Shown: positions 34,228 through 45,541 of the stretch, piece by piece
Layout of the letters: each line of letters opens with the position of its first letter
Numbering within the stretch: the stretch's first letter is position 1
NCBI GenBank assembly: GCA_946122785.1
Contig: CAMGYJ010000011.1
Span: 4,712,001-4,776,000 of the forward strand
Length of the DNA: 64,000 nucleotides
Direction of reading: 5' to 3'
DNA from: Linum tenue
Taxonomy: Eukaryota; Streptophyta; Magnoliopsida; Malpighiales; Linaceae
Notes under the pieces: generated by a model
What the model was told of the DNA's origin: nothing
Databases searched by the model: none
Seen by the model: only the letters and a program-made list of their open reading frames with translations
Made by a program: the position numbers and the translations under genes

Positions 34228-34697
34228 TTAACAAGCGATCACATCATGAGTTATTGTTCAAAAAATATTTTCATGCACGCCCTTGAATAAAATTCCGGCT
34301 ACCCCACACTGATTTTGGACGATATCCCATGTGTACGTAACTTGACGCAGTTGCGCACATAATCTCAAACTTCCATCCTTCCACGCAACCATTCATATTA
34401 TTGGAAAGAAAGCTGATTGGAGTATACCGCATCTGCATCCATGTGGCGATTTAAAGGTTCTCTATACTGAAGGAAACATTTCACGTTGGCGAATCAGTAA
34501 CTGCACCGGTAGACTTTCCCGATGGGAACGGTGGCGGAAATTAATTGATGGTTTATGCAAGTTACACAAGAAATTACCTATGATGTAATATTTGATATAA
34601 TAGAAAGTTTTGGATTCAAAATACAAAAAACACCTACTTTTAATGGGAAACTGCTATTAGAGAACTAATAGTTTCCCCCCCAAACATTATGCGCGGC

Positions 34698-35131
34698 TAG
34701 GCTGCAAATGAATCAAACTGATCACGAACGGTTCGGAGTTCGATTGAGAAAAGCTTGTTCCAGTCTGAGCTGAGCCTTGTTTGGCTTGCAAGGCTCATGA
34801 GCTATAGTTCATTTCGAGCTATTAGGTCGCTTGACGATATGGTTAGCGAGCCACCTTAACTAGTAATTAATGAGCGAGTCAATTAATAATTTATCATTTG
34901 CTTGTTGATAATTCATAAGTTATGAACTAAATGATATGATATCGGAGCTCGAATTGATTTCACGAGCTAATTGATGAGCTGAGCTAGAATAGAGCTTGTG
35001 ATCTCATTGATGAGCCAAACTCGAGTCAAACAAAAGCCAAAATTTTAGTAAATAAACTCGACTCGACTCGACTTGTTAACGGATCAAATCTAAATTAGTT
35101 CAAAATCCAACTTGACTCATTTACAACACTA
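34698..35131. mobile_element. hAT-like MITE (TAGGCTGCAAATGA ends)
   Basis: Left end TAGGCTGCAAATGA and right end TCATTTACAACACTA are imperfect inverted repeats. The flanking octamers TGCGCGGC and TGGGTCGC match at only 5 of 8 bases, so it is an old copy. The left duplicate contains only its first 40 bases (about 23803-23843). Confidence 0.5.
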
Positions 35132-35593
35132 TGGGTCGCCCATCCCTTATAAGACTTGGGCTTTATGATCAATAAGATGGGCCACTAGTGTCCTATCATT
35201 AAACTCAAATGGGCGAAAGTAGAGTTGGTACGAGAGGCCTACAAAAGGCTTAGCGGCACGTTTACTTGGAAACATTCGTCCTCTTAAAATTCGTTGTTGA
35301 ACTAGTGTTTGTGAAACCAGGTCCGATGGGAAAAATTTCCAATCGTAAGTTACATTGATAGGTGTTTATTTAAGTTGTATGTAACGTTTGAATTATTATT
35401 AAATTATAATTTTAATATAACAATATTCTACTACTAATTTTTTTATACAATTCCTTAATGGTGGACCCAAGAAGTCAAGAATGTTTGGAATGTCCATTGT
35501 CCAGGGACACCCCTAAAATTTAGGGGAAATTAATGTACCTTCAATATAGCAGTTTTGAGTATAGGAAAAAGAAGAAGAAGAAAAATGGTAGTC
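35132..35593. other. Spacer
   Basis: No gene. Around 35500 the phrase GGGACACCCCTAAAATTTAG resembles the edge of the hAT family at 12014, so an old hAT scrap is likely. Confidence 0.4.
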
Positions 35594-35857
35594 TTTATTA
35601 GAGAAAAAGAATAACAATTCTTTTTCCTTTTCTGTTCCTATTCTTTAGCCCTCTCCTCCTGTACATTCTCCCCACTCTGTACACTACCCTTAGTTCTCTC
35701 AACAGACTCACCTGTAATAGTGTATAAAACAAACTGAATACAGAGAAGCAAATCACGTTTTGATTGCATCAAAATCCTTCTCTCCAAAAATAACTCATTC
35801 CTAACAGTCTCTAAGATTGGAGTGTGAGATTATAATTATTAGTGAACATATTTTTCA
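35594..35857 (+). repeat. 5' LTR of the Copia element
   Basis: TTTATTAGAGAAAAAGAAT (first TG changed to TT) to ATATTTTTCA. It matches the two parts of the 3' LTR across the Helitron breakpoint. Confidence 0.8.
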
Positions 35858-35964
35858 TCACCACTCTGTTTAACATTACTCCCAATTATCACAAACTTCG
35901 AATTTTTGGCGGTCATGCTATCCCTGGCTCCATCCCTATTCCTCCCATAAGTTAGATTCTTGTT

Positions 35965-38900
35965 CTCGACCTTGCTTGTTTGTTGGGTACTGTCCTCAAC
36001 GCAGTGCCTATAAGTGCTTTGATCCTCAAAATCAGCGAGTCTTTCTATCCCGACATGTCCATTTTGTTGAAACCTCATTCCCTGGATACCTTTCTAATCC
36101 TCCTGCAGGTTCCTCTTTGGTGGACACTTGGATAAGTGACAATGGGCCCAACATCGCCACTATTCCCCTACGAGCTGCTCCTATTCACTCGAACTCCCCT
36201 GCTGCTCCTTCCCCAACTGCCCCGGCCACCGCCCGTGCAGAGTCTTCACACACTACATCAGCAATGGGCCACGCTCCCTCACCTGGGCCCCTGCCCTCCT
36301 CCCTTCCGGGCTCCTCCGCTGCGCTGGGCCCATGCCCTCCTCCTCCACGTCTGGGATTCTGCCCCATCATCATGCCTCCGCCTCATCTGGGCCTCTTCCA
36401 GCCCATCCGGCCTCCGCAGGCCCTCCAGTCTCCACTGGGCCACCCCAGTCCACCCGGCCGCCCTTGGCTCGCCCCAACCCACTGTTACCAGGCCTGCTGC
36501 CCCGTCTCCCCTCGTTCGCACACACCGGATGACCACGCACGCTCAAGATGGCATTTACAGGCCCAAGCGCCTATTTTCAGCCAATTTGACGGCCCAGACT
36601 CCCCCACTTGAGCCTCGTTCGGTCAAGGAGGCCATGCAATATTCTGAATGGGACGCTACGCTCCGACAAGAGCATTCAGCTCTCCTCCGTAACCACACAT
36701 GAGATTTTGTTCCTCGGCAACCACACTTCAATGTCCTTGGCAACAAATGGTTCTATCGTATCAAGCATCATTCTGATGGCTCTATCAATCTCTTCAAGTC
36801 CCGCCTTGTTGCCAAAGGTTTTCATCAACGCCCTGGTGTGGATTTTCACAACACTTTCAGCCCAGTGGTCAAACCTGTCACGGTCCGTACTGTCTTCTCC
36901 ATTTCTCTCTCACAGAATTGGGCCATTAAGCAGTTCGACGTCAACAATGCCTTTTTGCAAGGGCCTCTTGATGATGAGGTATACATGGTGCACCGCCTGG
37001 CTTTGTTGATTCTACATATCCTAATCATGTTTGTCGGCTGCGTCGCGCTATTTATGGTTTGCGTTAGGCCCCACGGGCGTGGTATACTGCTCTCAGCTCT
37101 TTCCTCTTGGCGTTCGGCTTCCGCAAGACTCAGTCTAATGCCTCCCTCTTCGTCTATCAACTATCGGGCATTCTTCTCTATTTTCTGGTGTATGTCGATG
37201 ATCTTCTGCTCACCGGCAATGATGCTCACACTCTCTCTACCTTCCAGCAAGCTCTCGCCCAACAATTCTCTCTCAAGGAGCTTGGTGACGTTAACTACTT
37301 TTTGGGTATAGAGGTCATTCCTACAACAACTGGGTACATCCTATCTCAGCACAAGTACATGACCGACATTCTTACTCGGTTTCATATGTTGGCAATGCAG
37401 TCAAAATCGGGATTTTGATCGTAAAATCGTAGGATTTTAGTTAGGGAATCCGATCCTGATTTTACTATAAAATCGGTGGACCTTAAAATCGTTCAAAATC
37501 GGGATTAAAATCGTTAAAATCGTAAAATCGTACCAAAATCTGGATTTTGATCCTATGTGAACAAAATATGCAGTTTGACACAATTCAAAAGAAGCAAAAC
37601 TGTTTTGGCGAAAAGGCCAATGACGGGGATCTTCTCGGATATTTTTTCAATTAAAAGAACATTTGAAAAGGAAAAAAAATCAAATTAGGGTTCGGTCAAC
37701 CCCTTTCAATTCCCCTTGTTTAACTCATCGGTAAACCGTTGTAATAATATTATAAATACAATAATATTATAAATACATAAGAATTAACATCATTATTAAT
37801 AAATTAATTGATTAATGAATATATTTGTACCAAATCAATGACATTAATTATTTTATTGGAGTTCACTTATTCTTAGTTTTAAGTCATGCTTAGTAGATGA
37901 TGTCGGAATACTACTTTGAGTTAAACTACCTAAACACAACATGAAAACAAGAGTCAAACCCCATTAGCTCTGTCCCTTTCTCATAAATTATTTTGAGTTA
38001 CGCATTAAATAACAATTAAAATGATGATTCTGGAACAATAATCTTGAAAATATCATTTTAGATGTTATATGTCTTTGTCTTATTAATAATTTATCTTCTT
38101 AATATTATTATATGTTAATTTTTATATGGTACTTAAAATCCTACGATTCTACGATTCGATTTTACGATTCTGATTTTACCCCAGTTTTCGATTTTATGTA
38201 AAATCCCGATTTTGACTGCTTTGTATGTTGGATGCGGCCCTAGTCCCTACACAGTTGGCATCCACGGTTACTCTCTCACTCCGCGATGATACATCTCCGA
38301 CGGATGCAACTAGATATCGGCAGGTACTCGGTGCTCTTCAATATCTCGTCTACACACGCCCTGACATTGCCTACGCTGTCAACAAATTGTCTCAATACAT
38401 GCATACTCCATCCTCACATCACTGGCAATGTCTCAAGCGCATTCTCCGCTACGTGTGTGGCACTATCTCGTATGGCCTGGCAATTCGGCGCTCATCACTT
38501 CCACTCCAGGTCACGACCTTTGCTGACTCTGACTGGACCGACAATGTCGATGATCGTACATCCACATCTTCCTATCTGGTTTATTTGGGATCCACCCTCA
38601 TCTCCTGGCGCTCTAAAAAACAATGCACTGTTGCTCGCTCCAGTACTGAAGCAGAGTATCGCGCCATTGCCCATGCCGCTGCTGAGTTGGAATGGGTCCA
38701 AAATCCTCTGCACGAGCTTCATCAAACACTCTCTATGCCGCCAACCCTCCTCTCTGACAACCTCAACGCCACATGTTTCAGTGCCAATCCCCTCTTCCAC
38801 TCCTGCACGAAGCATTTGGCTATAGACTTTCACTTTGTCCGCCAGCTCGTTCAAGATGGCCGCTTTCATGTTCGCTACATTCCCACTGCGCACCAGCTCG

Positions 38901-38992
38901 CTGATATGCTCACCAAGGCGCTACCGGCTTCTCGCTTCCTACTTCTAAGGTCCAAGATTGGAGTCGTTGACACCTCCTCCATCTTGCAGGGG
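35965..38992 (+). pseudogene. Copia pol pseudogene (IN tail, RT, RNase H)
   Basis: About 35976-36105 encodes the end of integrase (SAYKCFDPQNQRVFLSRHVH). A Pro/Ser-rich linker follows. Reverse transcriptase starts near 36600 (VKEAMQYSEWDATLRQEH), has an in-frame TGA where Trp is expected (36700), then SRLVAKGFHQRPGVDF and FDVNNAFLQGPLDDEVYM; a frameshift lies near 37000, and the YVDD active site is at about 37190. After the inserted hAT the frame resumes with YLVYTRPDIAYAVNKLSQYM, RNase H (ADSDWTDNVDDRTSTSSY, SSTEAEYRA) and ends SKIGVVD at about 38970, just before a purine tract and the 3' LTR. The pol copied and integrated the element's DNA; at least two stops/shifts make this copy dead. Confidence 0.85.
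37393..38223. mobile_element. hAT element in the Copia pol, TSD TATGTTGG
   Basis: Ends CAATGCAGTCAAAATCGG and CCGATTTTGACTGCTTTG are inverted repeats with one mismatch; target duplication TATGTTGG is exact at 37385-37392 and 38224-38231. The subterminal parts are full of AAAATCG/CGATTTT motifs. The interior is AT-rich and non-coding. Confidence 0.85.
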
Positions 38993-39228
38993 TGTATTAG
39001 AGAAAAAGAATAACAATTCTTTTTCCTTTTCCGTTCCTATTCTTTAGCCCTCTCCTCCTGTACATTCTCCCCACTCTGTACACTACCCTTAGCTCTCTCA
39101 ACAGACTCACCTGTAATAGTGTATAAAACAAACTGAATACAGAGAAGGAAATCACGTTTTGATTGCATCAAGATCCTTCTCTCCAAAAATCACTCCTTTC
39201 TAACAGTCTCTAAGATTGGAGTGTGAGA
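38993..39228 (+). repeat. 3' LTR of the Copia element, left part
   Basis: Starts TGTATTAGAG after a GCAGGGG purine tract and matches the 5' LTR up to GTGAGA, where the Helitron candidate begins. The last 28 bases of the LTR continue at 43236-43263. Confidence 0.8.
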
Positions 39229-39894
39229 TTAGAACAAGTTATTTGCAAAGACAAGTTACTGTACGCCTAGACACGAAATTCCTGTTCATTTAGACTCAGA
39301 ATTACTATTCACCCTCCTCCCATTGGTGCATCCTCTGAGACCGTGCCCACCTGCCTTTTCTTATTGGTTGGCTGCCTGTGTCTGGGTCCCGCCGTTATTT
39401 CTGTGTGTGCCGCGTTGCCCTCAGCTGCACGCTCATTTTCCCTTCGCTCTCTCTTTCCTGCTTTTCTTTCTCTGCTTTTCTCAACTATTCCCTCTGAAAC
39501 CTTCTGCTAATCATTACACCTGTCAATCTGTACGTTTCTCTTTGCTCTTTTCTCTTATCTTGCCATGGATACTGCTGCACTGTTTTTTGGGTCCCGAGGG
39601 GTTTCTCGAATATTGTGATCCTTAGCAGAGAAGTTAAGGGTTTTCCCCACCACACAAACAATAAGTAGAGAGGAGAGAGAGTCCGAGGCAAATTAGAAAT
39701 CCTTTTCTTCTCCCTCTATCGGTTGCCTCTGCTTTTCCCTTTGTCTGACCAGTGCGATGATCGATGCTTTTCATCATCAAATTGATAAGGATGCGTTGGG
39801 AGAAGAGCTCTGCTTTGTAGGAGATGAGAGACTAATTTATTAGGTGCTTCATTCCATCTGTTCGCATTCATCCCCCATTTTGGGAGAGAAAAAA

Positions 39895-41246
39895 ATGGCG
39901 CCGAATACGTTCAGAAAGGCGATCGGGGCGGCTAAGGACCACACCACCATCTGCCTGGCGAAGTGGCGGGGACAATTTCACCGGATCTGGAGGTCCTCGT
40001 CGTGAAGGCGACGAGCCACGACGAGGAGCCGACCGACGAGAAGTACTACAGGGAGATATTCTCCCTCACCTCCTCCTCACGCGGCTACATGAGCGCGTGC
40101 GTCGCCACCGTCTCGAAGTGGCTGAGCAAGACCCACGACTGGATGGTGGCGCTCAAGTCGCTGATGCTCGTCCACCGTCTCCTCGCCGACGGCCACCCTT
40201 CCTTCGAGGACGATATCCTCTACGCCGCCCGCAGCGGGATGCGGATCCTCAACATGTCCGACTTCCGATCCGAGGCGAGCTCCAACTCGTGGGACCATGC
40301 CGGCTTCGTCCGGTTCTATGCCATGTACCTCGACGAGAAGGTCGGCAGCTCGGCGTTCGAGAGGAAGTGGCGAGCCGGCGGCGGCGAGAAGTGGCGAGCC
40401 GGCGGCGGCGAGAAGCGCCGCCGCGGCGACGAGGAGGCCGCTAATTGCGAGTTCGGGAGGAGGTTCGACGAGAAAGATGAGGAGCTAGGGTTTGACAGGA
40501 ACTAGAGGTCAGAGAATCAGAGGCGATTCGACGAGAGGGAGGACGAATTGGGGAAGCGGAGGTGGTCGAATCACAGCAACGGCCGCGGGGAAGATGAATC
40601 CCCCAATCAATTGATTAGGAAACCGAAGGATCTGGCTCCGATCAAGGAGATGGCGACTAGGGCTGGCTATTTGGACCGGGACCGGATGAAAAACCGGAAA
40701 CCGGACCTTATAACCCGGACCGAGACCGGACCGGGACCGTATAGTAAACAATCCAATCCAATCTTTGGGCTTAGATTTGAGGTAAAAAACGGATAAAGAC
40801 CGGATAAGAGAGCTCAACACCCAAAACTTAAGAGTAATTTGCATAAACGGTCACAAACCTTTACACTTAGTACAAAACTTAACCAACTCCTCACCCTTTT
40901 AGGCCTTAGGCCACTCAAATTCCCACAATCTCAATATAAAATCAAGACCGAATTGGGACCGGACCGGGTCAAGACCGGACCGGATCAAGACCGGACTGTA
41001 TCCAATCCAATCTTCGGTCCTTATATTTTCAAAAAACCCGGACTGGACCGGATCAATTTGGGCCAATTTAACCGGACCGGACCGTATAGCCACCCCTAAT
41101 GGCGACGGACGGCGTTTTGGGGAAATAGAGCCAGCTGCTGAGAGTTCTAGACAGGATTCTTGCCTGCAGGAATGGCGAGGACCAACAGGTTGGTGCTGGT
41201 GGCGTTTCAGCAGGTGGTTAAAGAGAGCTTTGCTCTGTACATCGAG
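39895..41246 (+). pseudogene. Clathrin assembly protein (AP180/CALM, ANTH domain) fragment
   Basis: ATG 39895 starts MAPNTFRKAIGAAKDHTTIC, the ANTH N-terminus. One G is missing at about 39962, shifting the frame; the open frame 39963-40505 then encodes the ANTH body (SPDLEVLVVKATSHDEEP, SKTHDWMVALKSLMLVHRLL, ILNMSDFRSEASSNSWDHAG). A GEKWRAGG unit is repeated near 40370. TAG at 40503 ends the frame, but homology resumes to 40657, is cut by a hAT (40658-41098), and continues with TAG at 41126, SQLLRVLDRILACR, and another shift before NRLVLVAFQQVVKESFALYI. Homology stops there, well short of a full protein. ANTH proteins bind PIP2 and clathrin in endocytosis. Stops, shifts and lack of the C-terminal half make it a dead fragment, probably moved by the Helitron. 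Confidence 0.85.
40658..41098. mobile_element. hAT MITE, TSD ATGGCGAC (copy A)
   Basis: 441 bp, ends TAGGGCTGGCTAT and ATAGCCACCCCTA, exact 8-bp duplication ATGGCGAC at 40650-40657 and 41099-41106. The body is packed with GGACCGG/CCGGTCC motifs. It is a close relative, in opposite orientation, of the element at 56633-57080. Confidence 0.9.
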
Positions 41247-43235
41247 AAACCCAAAATGAGCCATAAGATCATCCAGAAATGGATTTCGGGTGAGATTTCC
41301 TGCTTTCTCTCAACCATTACTGTTTAGTAGCTCTACATCTTACTTTGGTTCTCTTCTCTTTCCTCTCTCATCGGTGTTTATGAATCACTCTCCTCATTGT
41401 GCGTGCGTTCAATTGAGCCAGTAAGGTCGCCTTTGCCTGAGCAAAAGTAATTGGTTTTGTTCTGATTTCTTGTCGGAGCAGCATGCCAATGGGAAGGCAA
41501 ATGCGGCTCCAGCTCGAGTTGATCAAGTTTTGTATGTGAGCAGTTCTGCGTGGGTTTGGAAAAGTGCCAGATCCAAACTTTCTTAAAGGCATGGTGCTTT
41601 TGGTTCAGGTGATTTTTCTTTCTGCCTTTCGGATGAGTTTCTTCTCTTTCCTATAAATTTGTTTTTCCTCTGTTTCTTCAATTGCGGGCATAATCGTTTG
41701 TTTTAATGCTATAGGTGTAGTAGAAACAACTATAATGGATGCAGAAACAACAATGGTGGATACACATGTCAGTTTTGGAGCCGATTCGATACCTTTGTAC
41801 ATAATAATTGGTAGTCCAAATGCCAAGTTTTCTTCATTTGTTAAGGACTCTTGTCATATCCCTTCCCCTGATTTCTTTTATTTGCCATTATAAGATGAGT
41901 GGAACACTAGGTTGCTCTGGATTTGTAAGGTACAGAGAGGGCTACCAAAAGATGCAGATCAACAGAATGGGGTTTTGGTTTAGGTAGTTGTTCTTTATGC
42001 AAAATATTTTTCTATCTCTCAATAGTCTGACATGGATTCGCTCTTTCCCTCTTTTCAGCTGATTGATTCGCTCGATTTCTTATCATGGGACATGGGAGAT
42101 ACATTGAAGGATTTCACAGTTAGAGAAAGAAGCGGCCAGGGGTGATCAACGAATGTCGCCAAGAAGCCCAATTTCTTACCACGAGATTCAGCCTTTCTTT
42201 TGTATAACGTCTCTCCTTCTCTTACTTGGCAATCCCTCCTTAGTGAGTATCTCTCTCTATTTCAGTGGTCCTTTAATTTGTTTTGTTGCAGGATTCCAAA
42301 TTCATCCATGGTAGAGGAATCCTCCAATGCTGCAGTTGGGGCAAGGTGAATCAGCTCCCGACGAGAGAAGGAAAGAATATGTGGTTTTGGAAGGGTTTTG
42401 TTGTCATTTTCCATTTGTAAGCGATCTTTTATGTGCTATGCCATAGTTGCTTTCATGAGTTTGTCTTGGCTTACTGAATCTCATCTTTTCTTTGTTGTTG
42501 ATGATCTCAATTTGACTTCAACTCGGTGATTTTTGCAACTGTTTACTTTGACTACATCGAAAATGGTCGGGTGTTGGGAACAAGGAATATACATATATGT
42601 GTAAGGTGGTGTATGCCATAGTGTTGGATTTCTCATCCTGCCATCCATTTTTTTGTCTGGTCTTCAACCCCTTGCAGTTGCATTGGGTTGCATTCGGTCT
42701 AAGTATAATATTCTTGTGCAGTTGTTTGTGTGCTTTACCTTCCCTTTAGGTTGAGCAAAGTGTTCGTTTGTGAATTAGGAGATTAAGTTATTTGTTTGCC
42801 TGTTTGGCTTGGTGATAGTGTCTTTTTTCCCCTGAATCACAAAAGAAAACATATGGTCTTTTGTTGTACCCTTTCTTAGGACTAAAACATGTTTTTACTA
42901 TATAGCCAGTGGTGGCTGCAGAATGATCAAGTCAGCACCAACAAGCCTTCAAATAACTACTATAGACCATCATATTTTGTTTTCCCTTCCATCTAACTGG
43001 TGTTCTTGGCGTGGCAACTGGCAATGATGGAAAATGTGATTCAGGCCCTGAATAATTGTAAAATGTCTACTTTGTGGTCAAGCATTCTGCATTCAAGAGA
43101 CAAATGGAAGACCTAAATATTTCCAATACAGATTTTTTAACTTTTTCCAGATTATATGCATACAAAAATATATCATAATCCATGAAATTACTAAAGTCAA
43201 ACTTACCCCACCGCGGAGCGTGGGCTGATTACTAG

Positions 43236-43263
43236 TTATAATTATTAGTGAACATATTTTTCA
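43236..43263 (+). repeat. 3' LTR of the Copia element, right part
   Basis: TTATAATTATTAGTGAACAT to TTTTTCA, identical to 35830-35857 at the end of the 5' LTR. It is separated from the rest of its LTR by the Helitron candidate. Confidence 0.75.
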
Positions 43264-44403
43264 TTATACTATAATTTATTTTAAGATAAATGTAACTATA
43301 AATAGCTAAGGGTTATCCTTTATCCCCAAATTTCCCTTATTATGAGATATTGTATGATTGAATATTTGTGGATATATTGTCGAGTCTGCTAGTGAATGGG
43401 AACCATACGTTAAGGGTTAGCCTGAAAGATTCATTATTGTGTCGGCTAGCTACACATTATAGTGAGCGTGACAGCTTATAAGAATGACCGCCGTATAAGC
43501 TCAATTTGGAAATTCTTCCAACTTATTGAGTTATTAACATCAACTCAATTTGACATGTTTATATAGTCAAGATTTTCATAGAATCTCAATAATTATATAT
43601 ATATATATACTCGCCTTCATTATTGACATATAAATTTCTCTTTCATGAAAAATCTCATTTTCTTTTCAACAATGAACGATTACTTCCATATAGTTTCTCG
43701 AATTTCATCAACTAATCACACAGTCTTATCAATCACTCATTCATAAAAAGTTCATGTCACAGAGTATGATAAAAAAAATGCCACAGAACTGCTATTTGAA
43801 TTAAATTAATCAAGAAATTATTTTTGATTCCATCAACCATGAAATTAAGAGTGGTCGATGACATTATTGTATCGGATAATGTGAATGATCAGTGACTAAA
43901 AATTTCATCAACCATGAGTGAATATATGAACATTTGTGTGAAAAATGAGTTTGTCCTAGTTGTCTTTTCCCTATATAATGGTTTGTTGTGGACTTGTGGC
44001 CCTTGTCACATACGAGCAAGTATCAAAACGGATCATTATCAAACTCTCAGTCCATGAGCTCTTTCGAGCTCACTGTAAAATGTTGTAACTGGTATTTTTC
44101 AACCTCGTCGTTGTCGATTTCTTAATATTATATTCATTTCGGTCGTTTATTAATTAACTCAATCCGTCTCGATTCTAATTCGAGCTCTCCTTAATTAACA
44201 CAACAAAACGCATAGATAATAATAAAGTATTACCCAGATCAAACATATATATAACATGGACCGATGCCTTGTACTAGCACTACACAGTACGTAGTACTTT
44301 TACACAAACAACAACATTCCCTTTTATTCTTCTCGCGACACAAAACGTAAATTAACGAAACCACTCGGACCACGCACGCATCAATCGGCCTCCTCGAGCA
44401 GCA
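43264..44403. other. AT-rich spacer and 3' UTR of nsLTP copy 3
   Basis: Contains a (TA)n run at about 43592-43609. 44190-44403 is the paralogue of 62195-62379 (3' UTR and flank of nsLTP copy 4), with shared phrases such as AACGCATAGATAATA and CCCTTTTATTCTTCT. No other gene. Confidence 0.5.
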
Positions 44404-45273
44404 TTACCTGACCCTGTAACACAAATCAAGCACGCAATTAGTAAAAAAAAAACAGAAGAAGATTGGGATCGTCACAACATAATTACATTAAACTAATCAA
44501 TACTTTAGAAGACTTCAATTCATGAATGGTGTGTTCTAGCGTACAAACCACTTTAAACCCCATGCAGTAATTCGAGTTATCGGAAAATGGTTTATGTGAA
44601 GCTGTTTTTATCTCTCTTACACACCTCGCTCAAACGAAAGCCAGACCTCTTTTTGGGGTTTCTACAGTTTGCACAGGTGGATAGTATCGGGGGCTAAACT
44701 AAATCATTAATTAGTTTGATCATACCATCCTATCTTGTGGGGGGTCGTCATGATCGCAGTTCGAAACCACCACCTTTCAATTTAAACTTTGATACATACC
44801 ATATCAGCAGCAGACAAACCACTCGGTCCCAACACCTCGAGAACGTTGCGAAATGGATCTCTCGAAACGAGAACAAACCCCCCCAAAAAAAAAAGAAAGA
44901 ATTTTATTTTTGGGACTACTCACTTGGTGCAGTCGGTGGATGTGCTGATAGGGTAAGGGATGCTGACGCCGCACTTGCCGGGAAGCCCGGCGGCGAGGGA
45001 CGGGTTGAGGCCTTGGATACGACCGGAGAGGGACTTCAAGCAGTTGCAAGCCGCCTGCCGATCCGGCGTGGAGCTGGCGACCCCGTTGAGGGCCCTCACC
45101 CCGTTGCAGCAGCCGGGCGACAGCGGGGCCATGCCCCTGACGTAATTCACGCACGGGCCGATGCTGGACGCGACCTGGCCGCATGTCACAGCTGCTTGGC
45201 CCAGCTGCGCGCTCGCCGCCACCATCACCACCGCCATCAGCGCCACGACAACCTGCATCTTAGTGACAGCCAT
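44404..45273 (-). CDS. Type-1 non-specific lipid transfer protein (copy 3), two exons
   Basis: Exon 1 45273-44924, intron 44923-44414 (GTGAGT...TTACAG, 510 bases), exon 2 44413-44404, stop TAA. Product 119 residues: signal peptide 1-27 ([20 protein letters not shown], cleavage after GQA), mature chain of 92 residues from [10 protein letters not shown]. Eight cysteines at 31, 41, 55, 56, 76, 78, 101 and 115 follow the type-1 spacing exactly. Both lipid-site pentapeptides are canonical: TPDRQ (69-73) and PYPIS (106-110). The C-terminus is TKVR after splicing. The chosen ATG (45271-45273) is the one that starts the signal peptide; an upstream in-frame ATG at 45477 would add 68 unrelated residues and lies above the TATA box. 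Secreted lipid-binding protein of the cuticle/defence type; looks functional. Confidence 0.94.
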
Positions 45274-45373
45274 GGTAAGGAAGAGAGGGTTTTCAAAGGC
45301 TTTTCTTTTTTGCGCTTTTGAGTGTGGTAAGTAGCTAATGGAGTGTGTGGTAAAAGGCGTAACGGGGGTGGGG

Positions 45374-45382
45374 AATTTATAG
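45374..45382 (-). promoter_or_regulatory. TATA box of nsLTP copy 3
   Basis: CTATAAATT on the minus strand about 100 bases upstream of the ATG at 45273. It rules out translation from the in-frame ATG at 45477. Confidence 0.65.
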
Positions 45383-45541
45383 CGGGGAAATTCCGATTTT
45401 TTCCATGCATCTGGTGAGTAGTTAGAAGGTTGATATGGTTGGGGCGTAAAATATTGAATGAATTGTGTCGGCAGCACACCACCACCCTAATAATGAATTT
45501 CGTTCGCACCGGTCTGAATATACGAATATCATGTGCTTTAT

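Larger units (their letters stand above)
32446..34738. repeat. 2.3-kb direct duplication, right copy
   Basis: Second copy of 21542-23843. It ends inside a hAT-like element that continues unbroken to 35131 in this copy. Small differences (for example a missing block near 33957) show it is not a pure assembly echo. Confidence 0.85.
39229..43235 (+). mobile_element. Helitron candidate carrying a captured AP180 gene fragment
   Basis: 4,007 bp inserted precisely in the Copia 3' LTR, between A (39228) and T (43236), with no target duplication: the LTR sequence GTGAGA/TTATAATTATTAG is continuous in the other LTR. The 3' end is CTAG, preceded by a hairpin (CCCACCGC-GGA-GCGTGGG at about 43208-43225, one bulge) and 7 spacer bases, the standard Helitron 3' signature. 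The 5' end reads TTAGAAC where TC is canonical. No RepHel frame is present, so it is non-autonomous. It contains a clathrin-assembly gene fragment (39895-41246) with leader-like sequence before it, and about 2 kb of unrecognised intron-like T-rich sequence (41250-43200). Confidence 0.68.
35594..43263 (+). mobile_element. Truncated Copia retrotransposon, host of nested elements
   Basis: Two 264-bp LTRs bracket the unit. The 5' LTR is 35594-35857; the 3' LTR is split into 38993-39228 and 43236-43263 by an inserted Helitron candidate. Between them is part of a Copia pol in the order integrase C-terminus, reverse transcriptase, RNase H, so the order IN-RT-RH marks Copia. PBS, gag, protease and most of integrase are missing. 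Pol is further broken by a hAT (37393-38223). No matching 5-bp target duplication was found at the outer ends. Confidence 0.82.

Noticed and set aside
36136..36611. Pro-rich frames as a host gene
   Set aside because: They are the linker between integrase and reverse transcriptase of the Copia pseudogene and share its context.
39963..40505. Intact ANTH-domain gene starting at 39963
   Set aside because: The real start (ATG 39895) is one base out of frame, the frame ends early, and homologous sequence continues with stops and a MITE insertion; it is a pseudogene.
45274..45477. Upstream in-frame extension of nsLTP copy 3
   Set aside because: It would precede the signal peptide with 68 unrelated residues and starts above the TATA box at 45374-45382.
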